5,519 bases of DNA, taken from positions 1 through 5,519 of the forward strand of contig NZ_DLHQ01000054.1 in assembly GCF_002483305.1 (NCBI RefSeq). The letters run 5' to 3'. A program made the translations under genes and the position numbers. Source of the stretch: Brevundimonas sp. UBA7664 (GTDB lineage Bacteria > Pseudomonadota > Alphaproteobacteria > Caulobacterales > Caulobacteraceae). Each line of letters opens with the position of its first letter. The stretch's first letter is position 1. Below are positions 1 to 5,519 of this stretch, piece by piece. Under the pieces are notes generated by a model that was not told the DNA's origin, searched no databases, and saw only the letters and a list, made by a program, of their open reading frames with translations.

Positions 1-230
1 TACGAGAGGACCGGGATGGACATACCTCTGGTGGACCTGTCATGACGCCAGTTGTGCAGCAGGGTAGCTATGTATGGAATAGATAACCGCTGAAAGCATC
101 TAAGCGGGAAACTAACCTCAAAACAAGGCTTCGCTGAGGATCGTGGAAGACTACCACGTTGATAGGCCAGGTGTGGAAGTGGGGCGACCCATGAAGCTTA
201 CTGGTACTAATAATCCGATCGGCTTGATCG
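1..230 (+). rRNA. rrl: 23S ribosomal RNA, 3' end (partial)
   Basis: This is the 3' terminal part of the large-subunit rRNA. The window opens inside the sarcin-ricin loop (TACGAGAGGACC at 1-12, equivalent to about E. coli position 2656), the site used by the translational GTPases. Other conserved 3' blocks follow: GCTGAAAGCATCTAAGC at about 89-105, CGTTGATAGGCC at about 157-168, and GGTACTAATAATCCGATCGG at about 202-221. The roughly 230 nt present are slightly fewer than the about 249 nt expected from E. coli, mainly in the variable helix before the conserved GTTGATAGGCC block. The 5' portion lies outside the window. The exact mature 3' end is estimated from the conserved GGCTTGAT tail and could be off by a few bases. 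Confidence 0.97.
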
Positions 231-300
231 TTTCTCAGCAAAACTCATTCGATTTTCGAATACGACAATGTCTTCTCACAATCGTCTATCCGCCTGGTTG
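231..300 (+). other. 23S-5S internal transcribed spacer
   Basis: This 70-nt AT-richer spacer is transcribed as part of the rrn precursor. It contains a small hairpin, ATTCGA/TCGAAT with a TTT loop (247-261). Its last 22 nt (279-300) form the 5' strand of the long stem flanking 5S rRNA. No tRNA or open reading frame is visible in it. Confidence 0.8.
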
Positions 301-438
301 ACCTGGTGGCTATGTCGGAGGTTCCCCACCCGATCCCATTCCGAACTCGGTCGTTAAGGCCTCCAGAGCCGATGGTACTTCGTCTCAAGGCGCGGGAGAG
401 TAGGTCGCCGCCGGGTCTACCAGACGGATAGATGATTG
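279..438 (+). other. Pre-5S rRNA processing stem
   Basis: The sequences flanking 5S are complementary. Bases 279-300 pair with 417-438 over 22 positions, with two mismatches (C293/A424 and T299/T418) and one G-U pair. The stem stacks directly on 5S helix I, giving about 32 bp of near-continuous duplex that encloses the gene. A stem like this fits excision of the 5S precursor by an endoribonuclease (RNase III- or RNase E-type) before end trimming. The pairing is seen directly. The enzyme is inferred. Confidence 0.8.
301..416 (+). rRNA. rrf: 5S ribosomal RNA
   Basis: This is the 5S rRNA of the large ribosomal subunit. It has the near-universal core CCCGATCCCATTCCGAACTCGG (about 329-350) and GATGGTACTTCGTCTCAAGG (about 371-390), followed by CGCGGGAGAGTAGGTC. 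The ends were set by helix I: bases 301-310 (ACCTGGTGGC) pair with 407-416 over 10 bp, including G-U pairs. The resulting length is about 116 nt, usual for bacteria. Pairing continues outside these ends as a precursor stem, so the mature ends could differ by one or two bases. It is cotranscribed with the 23S gene upstream and tRNA-fMet downstream. Confidence 0.97.
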
Positions 439-493
439 TATTATGGGCCGTCGCCCATCTCTCGAACTGCTCTTCCCTTACACTACCGTTTGC
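439..493 (+). other. 5S to tRNA-fMet spacer with small hairpin
   Basis: This spacer between the 5S stem and the tRNA contains a perfect 6-bp hairpin, ATGGGC/GCCCAT with loop CGTC (443-458). It is followed by a pyrimidine-rich stretch (about 458-480). There is no U-tract after the hairpin, so it does not look like a terminator. It more probably separates the 5S and tRNA processing units. No coding sequence is evident. Confidence 0.55.
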
Positions 494-570
<77 letters not shown>

Positions 571-577
571 AGATCTG

Positions 578-611
578 AAAGCCCCGCCCGGCATCGCCGG
601 CGGGGCTTTTT
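578..611 (+). terminator. Rho-independent terminator of the rrn operon
   Basis: A strong GC-rich hairpin followed by a T run. The outer stem AAAGCCCCG (578-586) pairs with CGGGGCTTT (601-609). After a single bulged C (587), the inner stem CCGGC/GCCGG (588-592/596-600) closes on an ATC loop. The T tract is 607-611. It lies 7 nt after the tRNA CCA end, so it marks the end of the rRNA-tRNA transcription unit and insulates the regulator operon downstream. Confidence 0.93.
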
Positions 612-692
612 GCTGTTCGGCCCGGGCTTTCAGTGCGGCCCGCCTTTCCCCTTACCGCGAGTTCACGCCTTCGCCTCAATCCTGCCTCGTTC

Positions 693-722
693 CGCTACAA
701 ACGTAGCGCGACATATGTAGCG
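693..722. promoter_or_regulatory. Tandem BlaI-type operator dyads upstream of the repressor gene
   Basis: Two 16-bp inverted repeats lie end to end. Copy 1 is CGCTACAAACGTAGCG (693-708), with perfect 6-bp arms and a 4-base centre. Copy 2 is CGCGACATATGTAGCG (707-722), with one mismatched pair around an ACATATGT core. They agree at 13 of 16 positions, share two bases, and their centres are 14 bp apart. The TACA/TGTA-like core is the known hallmark of BlaI/MecI operators. The site ends 6 bp before the ribosome binding site of the BlaI-like gene, so autorepression of the operon is the natural reading. The promoter should overlap this site. I see no convincing -35/-10 pair, only a weak TATGTA at 714-719 as a possible -10. 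Confidence 0.75.
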
Positions 723-728
723 GATAAC

Positions 729-733
729 GGAGG
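729..733 (+). promoter_or_regulatory. Ribosome binding site deciding the start of the BlaI-like gene
   Basis: GGAGG lies 7 nt upstream of the GTG at 741. No comparable site precedes the in-frame ATG at 633, and a protein starting there would read through the operator dyads. This fixes the start at 741. Confidence 0.85.
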
Positions 734-740
734 CGCCGAC

Positions 741-1115
741 GTGATCGAATCCCTGCCAAGACGCGAGCGAGAGGCCTTCGAGGTCCTGTGCCGACTGGAG
801 GAGGCCACGACGGGCGCGGTGCGCGCGGCGATGAGCGGCGCGCTCAGCGACTCGGCCGTGCGGACCCTGCTGTCCCGGCTTGAAGCCAAGGGCCTCGTGG
901 GGCGGCGGTCGGCGGACGACGGACTTGTCTATCGTCCGATGCAGCGGCCCCAGACCCTGGCGGCCGGAGCCCTGCGGCGCACGGTCGACACCTTCTTCGC
1001 CGGCTCGGCTGTCTCGGCCGCGACCGCCCTGCTGGGCCTGACGCAGAAGCTGAAACCCGAGGAGCTCGAGGCCCTGGAACGGGCCATCGAGCAGGCGCGG
1101 GAGCGGGGCTCGTGA
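741..1115 (+). CDS. BlaI/MecI/CopY-family transcriptional repressor
   Basis: A 124-residue cytoplasmic DNA-binding repressor of the usual size for this family. The N-terminal winged helix begins at LPRREREAFEVL (5-16). The recognition helix is in SDSAVRTLLSRLEAKGLV (36-53), followed by a wing, GRRSADDGLVYRP (54-66), where the family typically has a VY motif. Residues 70-120 are helical and match the dimerisation region (TVDTFFAGS, then an acidic KPEELEALERAIEQ tail). GTG at 741 is preferred because GGAGG sits 7 nt upstream. The gene is the first of an operon and overlaps the M56 protease gene by 4 nt, the classical repressor/membrane-protease pairing. In known systems the dimer binds TACA/TGTA dyads and is inactivated when its partner protease is triggered. 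The Asn-Phe cleavage site of staphylococcal BlaI/MecI is not visible at the equivalent place (GLTQ at 99-102). The regulated target is unknown, so I give no gene symbol. Confidence 0.92.
   Translation: MIESLPRREREAFEVLCRLEEATTGAVRAAMSGALSDSAVRTLLSRLEAKGLVGRRSADDGLVYRPMQRPQTLAAGALRRTVDTFFAGSAVSAATALLGLTQKLKPEELEALERAIEQARERGS
1099..1103 (+). promoter_or_regulatory. Ribosome binding site of the M56 protease gene
   Basis: GGGAG lies inside the 3' end of the repressor gene, 8 nt before the GTG at 1112. With the 4-nt GTGA overlap of start and stop, it suggests translational coupling of the two genes. Confidence 0.65.
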
Positions 1116-2869
1116 GCGGCGCCGGCCTGGCCGTCGAGCTGCTGCTCAAGTCCGGCCTGATCGCCGGTGTGGGCCTGACCCTGGCGTGCGCGCTGAGCTT
1201 CCGGCCAGCGGCGGATCGCGTCGACATCCTGAGGGCCACGGTCTGTCTGCTGATCGTCCTGCCGCTGATGATGGCGGCCGCGCCCGCCCTTTCGGTTCCG
1301 CTGTTGCCGCCGCTCGAGGCCCCCTCGGCCCCGCCGCCTCCCGTGGCCTGGGCCGGGGCGGTCGAAACGGTCGAGGGCGTGGCCCTGTCCGGCTCAATCC
1401 TCTGGCCGTCGGCCGCAGACCTGGCGCTGTGGGCCTGGGCCGTCGGCGCCGTGCTGGTGTTGGGCCGGTTCGCGCTCGGAGTCTGGACCCTGCGGCGCTG
1501 GACCCGGAGCGGCCGGACTGTGACGGCCGCGGCCTGGACCGCACCGCTCGATCGCCTGGTCCCCGACCGTCGTCCGCGGTTGGTGGCGTCCCCGGCCGTG
1601 GGGGCGCCGTTGAGCTGGGGGACGCCGCCGGGGTTGGTCCTGATCGGCGAAGATCAACTGGCCCGTCCCGAGACCGCCCGGGCCGTCATGGCCCATGAGC
1701 TCGCCCATCTGCAGCGCGGCGACTGGCTCTTCCTGGTCCTGTCGCGGATCGCCCTTGGCCTGTTCTGGTTCAACCCGCTGGTCTGGCGACTCCATGCCGC
1801 CCTGTCGGCCCGCAGCGAGGAGGCTGCCGACGCGGTCGCCCTCGGTGAGGTCGAACCTCGCGACTATGCCCGCGCCCTTGTGGGCCTCGCCGCCGACTTC
1901 AACCCGCCCGCCGCCCTCGGGATGGCGGGACCCGCCGAAACCCTCACCCGAAGGATCGCCTGCATCATGAAGACCTCCGCACCACTGCGTCCCCGCCCGC
2001 TCGCCATGGCCCTCGCCGTTGGCGCCCTGGTCGGGGTCGCCACGCCGATCGCCGCCCTGGAACTGACGCCCCGCGCGCCGGCCGCACCTCACGCGGAGGC
2101 CGCGTCGACGGCCCCGGTGAGGACGGTTGCACCCGTTTCGGCGGTCGCCGAGGTCCGGCCGGTCGATGTGGTCGCGCCGACGGCTCCCGTGACGTTCGCC
2201 AGTGAATGGACCGCGATGCAGGACGCGTATGCGCCGCCCCCGCCCCCGCCCCCGCCGCCGCTTCCGCCTTCGCCGCCCGCACCCCCCGCGGCCTACGGCG
2301 TGGCGCCGCCGGCGCCTCCCGCTCCGCCGGCCCCGCCCGCGCCTCCGGCCCGTGCGACCCGCGCCGGTTGGGTCCATAGCGGCCGTCCGCTGACGGAACA
2401 GGAACGCCAGGCCGTCACTGAAGCCCGCCAGGCGGCGGTCGAGGCGCGGATTCAGGCACGCGAGGCCCGCCGGGAGGCGGCTGAAGCCCGGGCCCAGGCC
2501 CGCATCCAGGTCGCCGCCGCGGCTGAAGCCCGGACCCACGCACGGGCCGCGGTCGTAGAGGCGACGCGGGCCCGCGCCATGGCGGGGCAGGCCCGCGAGG
2601 CGGCGATGCTCGAGGTGGCCAACGCCCGGGTGCACATGGCCCAGGGCGCCCAGCAGATGATCGCGGGCGCCGGACAGATGCGTGAGGAATCGGCGCGACT
2701 GCGTGATCCGGCGTATCGGGCTGAACAGATCGAACGGGCGCGCGAACGCGGCGACACCGTCACCGACGCCGAGCTCAGGGCGCTGTCGCCCCGTCTGGCG
2801 ACCCAGGCGGACGAGCTTGAGGCGCGGGCCGTGCAACTGCGCGAACGCGCGGCGCGGCAGCCGTCCTGA
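1112..2869 (+). CDS. BlaR1-like M56 membrane zinc metalloprotease with Pro-rich linker and helical C-terminal domain
   Basis: A 585-residue integral membrane protease, probably the signal transducer for the BlaI-like repressor encoded just upstream. Likely membrane segments are at about 7-28, 40-60, 103-125 and 298-315. A further hydrophobic stretch (205-224) follows the active site. The cytoplasmic protease domain (about 130-290) has the zinc motif HELAH (195-199, catalytic E196), an FNPLVW segment (220-225) and the third-ligand region RSEEAAD (234-240, E236 the likely ligand). All three are standard for peptidase family M56. After the last membrane segment comes a low-complexity periplasmic part, with a Pro-rich linker (374-413) of poly-Pro and APP repeats. 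Residues 427-580 form an Ala/Arg/Glu-rich, probably coiled-coil region with repeated EAR/QAR motifs. The SxxK, SxN and KTG motifs of the BlaR1 penicillin sensor are absent, so beta-lactam sensing is not supported. The GTG start overlaps the repressor stop. No target gene is adjacent. Confidence 0.88.
   Translation: MSGAGLAVELLLKSGLIAGVGLTLACALSFRPAADRVDILRATVCLLIVLPLMMAAAPALSVPLLPPLEAPSAPPPPVAWAGAVETVEGVALSGSILWPSAADLALWAWAVGAVLVLGRFALGVWTLRRWTRSGRTVTAAAWTAPLDRLVPDRRPRLVASPAVGAPLSWGTPPGLVLIGEDQLARPETARAVMAHELAHLQRGDWLFLVLSRIALGLFWFNPLVWRLHAALSARSEEAADAVALGEVEPRDYARALVGLAADFNPPAALGMAGPAETLTRRIACIMKTSAPLRPRPLAMALAVGALVGVATPIAALELTPRAPAAPHAEAASTAPVRTVAPVSAVAEVRPVDVVAPTAPVTFASEWTAMQDAYAPPPPPPPPPLPPSPPAPPAAYGVAPPAPPAPPAPPAPPARATRAGWVHSGRPLTEQERQAVTEARQAAVEARIQAREARREAAEARAQARIQVAAAAEARTHARAAVVEATRARAMAGQAREAAMLEVANARVHMAQGAQQMIAGAGQMREESARLRDPAYRAEQIERARERGDTVTDAELRALSPRLATQADELEARAVQLRERAARQPS
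2230..2352 (+). repeat. Low-complexity Pro-codon tract within the M56 gene
   Basis: A run of CCG/CCC/CCT proline codons mixed with GCG/GCC/GCT encodes the poly-Pro stretch and the APP-type tripeptide repeats (residues 374-413). The DNA is made of imperfect CCGCCC and GCCTCC-like units, prone to slippage. It codes for an extended linker between the last membrane segment and the C-terminal helical region. Confidence 0.8.
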
Positions 2870-2878
2870 TCGCACCGC

Positions 2879-2919
2879 ATCATTCGCCCGCTCCGGTCGA
2901 TCCGGAGCGGGCGGATGAT
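2879..2919. terminator. Shared hairpin between the convergent M56 and ileS genes (possible bidirectional terminator)
   Basis: An 18-bp stem (2879-2896 with 2902-2919) with one G-U pair and a TCGAT loop lies in the 49-nt gap between the two stop codons. Its last base is part of the ileS stop codon. The stem is very GC-rich (CGCCCGCTCCGG core). No T tract follows on either strand, so it is not a textbook intrinsic terminator. It could act as a Rho-assisted terminator, a pause site or a 3'-end stabiliser for both transcripts. Confidence 0.65.
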
Positions 2920-5519
2920 CAGCCTTGCCGCGCGTCCCACCAGCGCACGGCGTCCGCGTCGCGGGCGCTGAGTTCGGGATAGGCGGGATCGGAGCCGACA
3001 TCGGGCACGCGCCGCCATGAGCGGGCGCATTTGGGGTGGTCGGCAAGGCGAACCTCGACCGTCACGGCGTCCCCGGCCGTGATCAGTTCGGCGCCGGACG
3101 TCCGGAACACCTCGGCGGCGTCGAGCCCGTCGAACGGCGCGAAGGCCGTGGCGGGGCCGGTGACAACCGGCCAGGCGTCGAGCGCCCCGCCGATTGCCTT
3201 GTCTCTGCGCGCGGCCTCCAGCGACTCATTGACGACTTCCAGAACGGCCTGAACGTCCGCCCAGCGTTTGGCTTCGCCCACATTCCGCCATTCCGCTGGC
3301 GTCTCCGGGATCACCCGGGCGCAGTTCGACCCGCCATCGGGATAGCGCGTGCCCCAGGCCTCTTCCATGGTGAAGGGCGTGAGCGGCGCCAGCCAGGCGG
3401 TGAGGCGCAGGAAGACCTCGTGCATGACCGTGCGGGCCGCGCGGCGGCGGATCGCGTCGGGGCGGTCGCAGTAGAGGCTGTCCTTGCGGATGTCGAAATA
3501 GAGGGCCGACAGGTCATTGGAGCAGAACTCCAGCACCGGACGGACGACGTCCTGGAAGCGGTATTCGGCGTAGGCCTTGCGGACGTCGCGATCGAGCTCC
3601 CACAGCCGGTGCAGGATGAATGTCTCGAGCGGCGGCATCTGGTCGAGCGGCAGGCGTTCGGCCTCGTCGAAGCCGACGAGGGCGCCCAGCAGATAACGAA
3701 CCGTGTTGCGCAGCTTGCGATAGGCGTCGACCGTGGTCTGCAGGATCTGTTTCCCGATCCGCTGGTCCTCGGCGTAGTCGACCAGCGAGACCCAGAGGCG
3801 CAGGATGTCGGCGCCGGATTCCTTGATGATGGTCGCGGGGTCGGTCGTGTTCCCCTTCGACTTGGACATCTTCTCCCCGTTCTCGTCCTGGGTGAAGCCG
3901 TGGGTCAGGACGGCGTCATAGGGGGCGCGGCCGCGGGTGCCGCAGCCTTCGAGGAGATTGGACTGGAACCAGCCACGGTGCTGGTCCGAGCCCTCGAGAT
4001 AGAGGTCCGCCGGCCAGTGCGAGGGGCGGTCGCCGGTGTAGCCATGGGCCGGGTCGCGCGTTTCCAGCGTGAAGGCGTGGGTGCAGCCGGAGTCGAACCA
4101 GACGTCGAGGATGTCCTCGATCTTCTCGTAGCGCGCGGGGTCGTGAGCGCCGAGGAAGTCGGCGTCGGGACGGGTAAACCAGGCGTCAGCGCCGCCCTCG
4201 GCCACCGCGGCGGTGATGCGGGCGTCGACCTCGGCGTCGACCAGCGGCTGGCCGGTCTGTTTGTCGACGAACATGGCCAGCGGCGTGCCCCAGGCGCGCT
4301 GGCGGCTGATCAGCCAGTCAGGGCGGCCCTCGACCATGGAGCGGATGCGGTTGCGTCCGGCCTCAGGGTGGAAATCGGTCTTGTCGATGGCGTCCAGCGC
4401 CCGCTCGCGCAGCGTGCCGTCATCCGCCAGCGGCGTGTCCATGCGGATGAACCACTGCGGCGTGTTGCGGAAGATGATCGGCGCCTTGGAGCGCCAGCTG
4501 TGCGGATAGGAATGCTCCATCCGGCCGCGCGCCAGCAGGTTGCCGGCCTCGATCAGCTTTTCCATCACCGCGCCGTTGGCGGGACCGAATTTGCCGGTCT
4601 TCTTGCCCTCGGTCTCCAGCACCTTGAGGCCGGCGAACAGGGGGACGTGGTCGTGGTAGGCACCGTCGGGATCGACGGTGTCCGGGACCTCGTGATGGCC
4701 GTGGGCCTTCCAGACCTCGAAGTCGTCGGCGCCGTGGCCCGGCGCCGTGTGGACGAAGCCGGTGCCGGCGTCGTCGGTGACGTGGTCGCCGGCCAGCAGG
4801 GGCACGGAGAAACCGTAGCCGGGGGCGAGGGCCGCCAGCGGATGGGCGCACTCCAGACCGGACGGGTTCAGGTCGTCGAGGCGGGTCCAGGCGGCGATCT
4901 TCGCGGCCTTGAACACGTCCTCGGCCAGTTTGTCGGCGACGATCAGCCGGTCGCCGGGTTTGGCCCAGGGCTCGAACTCCAGCCCGGTTTCCATGGCCGT
5001 GACCTCATAGAGGCCATAGGCGATCTCGGGGCCGTAGCTGATGGCGCGGTTGGCCGGGATGGTCCAGGGCGTGGTGGTCCAGATTACGATCGACGGATTG
5101 GCGTGGCGGAAGGCCAGCAGGTCGTCCGGATGGCTGTCGGTCGCGCCGGTGACGGGGAATTTGACCCAGACCGTCGGGCTGACGTGGTCGTGGTATTCGA
5201 TCTCGGCGTCGGCCAGGGCGGTGCGCTCGACCGGCGACCACATGACCGGCTTGGAGCCGCGGTAGAGCTGGCCCGAGTTCTTGAACTTGTGGAACTCGCC
5301 GACAATCGCCGCCTCGGTCGTGAAGTCCATGGTGGCGTAGCGATGGTCCCAGTCGCCGAGGACGCCGAGGCGTTTGAACTGGTCGCGCTGCACGTCGATC
5401 CAGCCGGTAGCGTATTCGCGGCAGGCCTGACGGAACTCGGCCTTGGAGACCTCGTCCTTGCGCTTGCCCTGGCTGCGATAGCGTTCCTCGATCTTCCACT
5501 CGATCGGCAGGCCGTGGCA
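2919..5519 (-). CDS. ileS: Isoleucyl-tRNA synthetase, N-terminus truncated by window edge
   Basis: Class I synthetase that charges tRNA-Ile with isoleucine in the cytoplasm and hydrolyses mischarged valine. The 866 residues here start at CHGLPIEWK, the segment a few dozen residues after the HIGH signature. The missing first 95 or so residues, including HIGH and the start codon, lie beyond the right edge. Fragment numbering: the CP1 editing domain holds WTTTPWTIPAN (147-157) and TGFVHTAPGHGADDF (253-267) with its conserved Asp. DWLISRQRAWGTP (401-413) marks the return to the catalytic core. WFDSG (474-478), GSDQHRGWFQ (510-519) and KMSKS (550-554) are the remaining core motifs. The anticodon-binding helical domain spans about 600-790. 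The C-terminal tail has lost the paired-Cys zinc knuckles of E. coli IleRS (CARS and SARD remain). The frame stays open to the window edge; the GTG at 5393 is internal, not a start. It converges on the regulator operon. Confidence 0.98.
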   Translation of the reverse strand, partial: CHGLPIEWKIEERYRSQGKRKDEVSKAEFRQACREYATGWIDVQRDQFKRLGVLGDWDHRYATMDFTTEAAIVGEFHKFKNSGQLYRGSKPVMWSPVERTALADAEIEYHDHVSPTVWVKFPVTGATDSHPDDLLAFRHANPSIVIWTTTPWTIPANRAISYGPEIAYGLYEVTAMETGLEFEPWAKPGDRLIVADKLAEDVFKAAKIAAWTRLDDLNPSGLECAHPLAALAPGYGFSVPLLAGDHVTDDAGTGFVHTAPGHGADDFEVWKAHGHHEVPDTVDPDGAYHDHVPLFAGLKVLETEGKKTGKFGPANGAVMEKLIEAGNLLARGRMEHSYPHSWRSKAPIIFRNTPQWFIRMDTPLADDGTLRERALDAIDKTDFHPEAGRNRIRSMVEGRPDWLISRQRAWGTPLAMFVDKQTGQPLVDAEVDARITAAVAEGGADAWFTRPDADFLGAHDPARYEKIEDILDVWFDSGCTHAFTLETRDPAHGYTGDRPSHWPADLYLEGSDQHRGWFQSNLLEGCGTRGRAPYDAVLTHGFTQDENGEKMSKSKGNTTDPATIIKESGADILRLWVSLVDYAEDQRIGKQILQTTVDAYRKLRNTVRYLLGALVGFDEAERLPLDQMPPLETFILHRLWELDRDVRKAYAEYRFQDVVRPVLEFCSNDLSALYFDIRKDSLYCDRPDAIRRRAARTVMHEVFLRLTAWLAPLTPFTMEEAWGTRYPDGGSNCARVIPETPAEWRNVGEAKRWADVQAVLEVVNESLEAARRDKAIGGALDAWPVVTGPATAFAPFDGLDAAEVFRTSGAELITAGDAVTVEVRLADHPKCARSWRRVPDVGSDPAYPELSARDADAVRWWDARQG

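Noticed and set aside
443..458. Terminator between 5S and the tRNA
   Set aside because: The hairpin is only 6 bp and has no T tract, and the real terminator lies after the tRNA.
633..740. N-terminal extension of the BlaI-like protein from an ATG at 633
   Set aside because: No ribosome binding site precedes it, the extra 36 residues do not resemble the family, and they would run across the operator dyads. GTG 741 has GGAGG at good spacing.
2230..2352. Tandem-repeat array or CRISPR-like structure
   Set aside because: The periodicity comes from Pro/Ala codons of the linker. There are no spacers or constant repeat units.
1112..2869. True BlaR1 beta-lactam sensor
   Set aside because: The protease core fits, but the tail has no SxxK, SxN or KTG motif and is too low in complexity to be a penicillin-binding domain.
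1394..3046. Long minus-strand open frame of 550 codons opposite the M56 gene
   Set aside because: It is an Arg/Gly-rich shadow frame of GC-rich coding DNA. It overlaps both the M56 gene and the end of ileS and has no recognisable domain.
4213..4509. Plus-strand small genes opposite ileS (also around 3031, 3620 and 5041)
   Set aside because: They lie in antisense frames to strongly conserved IleRS sequence and show no domain or credible ribosome binding site.
2919..5393. ileS start at the GTG at 5393
   Set aside because: The frame continues upstream to the window edge with conserved IleRS sequence (CHGLPIEWKIEERY), so this GTG is an internal valine.

Overview
This 5.5-kb window is GC-rich, with rRNA genes, one tRNA and three protein genes. 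It looks like an alphaproteobacterial chromosome. A 5S rRNA followed by an initiator tRNA is the usual tail of rrn operons in Rhizobiales and Caulobacterales. A BlaI/M56 pair with long Pro/Ala/Arg-rich extensions and an IleRS with a decayed C-terminal zinc site also fit. Caulobacterales (Caulobacter or Brevundimonas type) is my best guess, but this is inference and the genus is not proven.

Layout: bases 1-230 are the 3' end of a 23S rRNA gene, entering inside the sarcin-ricin loop. A 70-nt spacer leads to the 5S rRNA (301-416), whose flanks form a long precursor stem. An initiator tRNA-fMet(CAU) follows (494-570), then a strong intrinsic terminator (578-611) that closes the rrn operon. About 80 nt further on, two overlapping dyads of the BlaI-operator type precede a two-gene operon. 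It encodes a BlaI/MecI-type winged-helix repressor (741-1115) and, overlapping it by 4 nt, a BlaR1-like M56 membrane zinc metalloprotease (1112-2869). A long hairpin (2879-2919) separates this operon from ileS, which converges on it from the minus strand and runs off the right edge without its N-terminus.

The BlaI/M56 pair is probably a signal-transduction module. The membrane protease would sense a periplasmic or envelope signal and inactivate the DNA-bound repressor, relieving repression at least of its own operon. Unlike classical BlaR1, the protease has no visible penicillin-binding sensor. Its C-terminal half is a Pro-rich linker followed by an Ala/Arg/Glu-rich, probably helical domain, so its signal is unknown. 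No beta-lactamase or other obvious target gene lies in the window. The rrn genes and ileS are housekeeping neighbours with no evident functional link to the module.

The most noteworthy points are the replaced sensor domain, the tandem operator, a C at the discriminator position of the initiator tRNA, and the decayed zinc site at the IleRS C-terminus. I found no mobile element, CRISPR array or attachment site.
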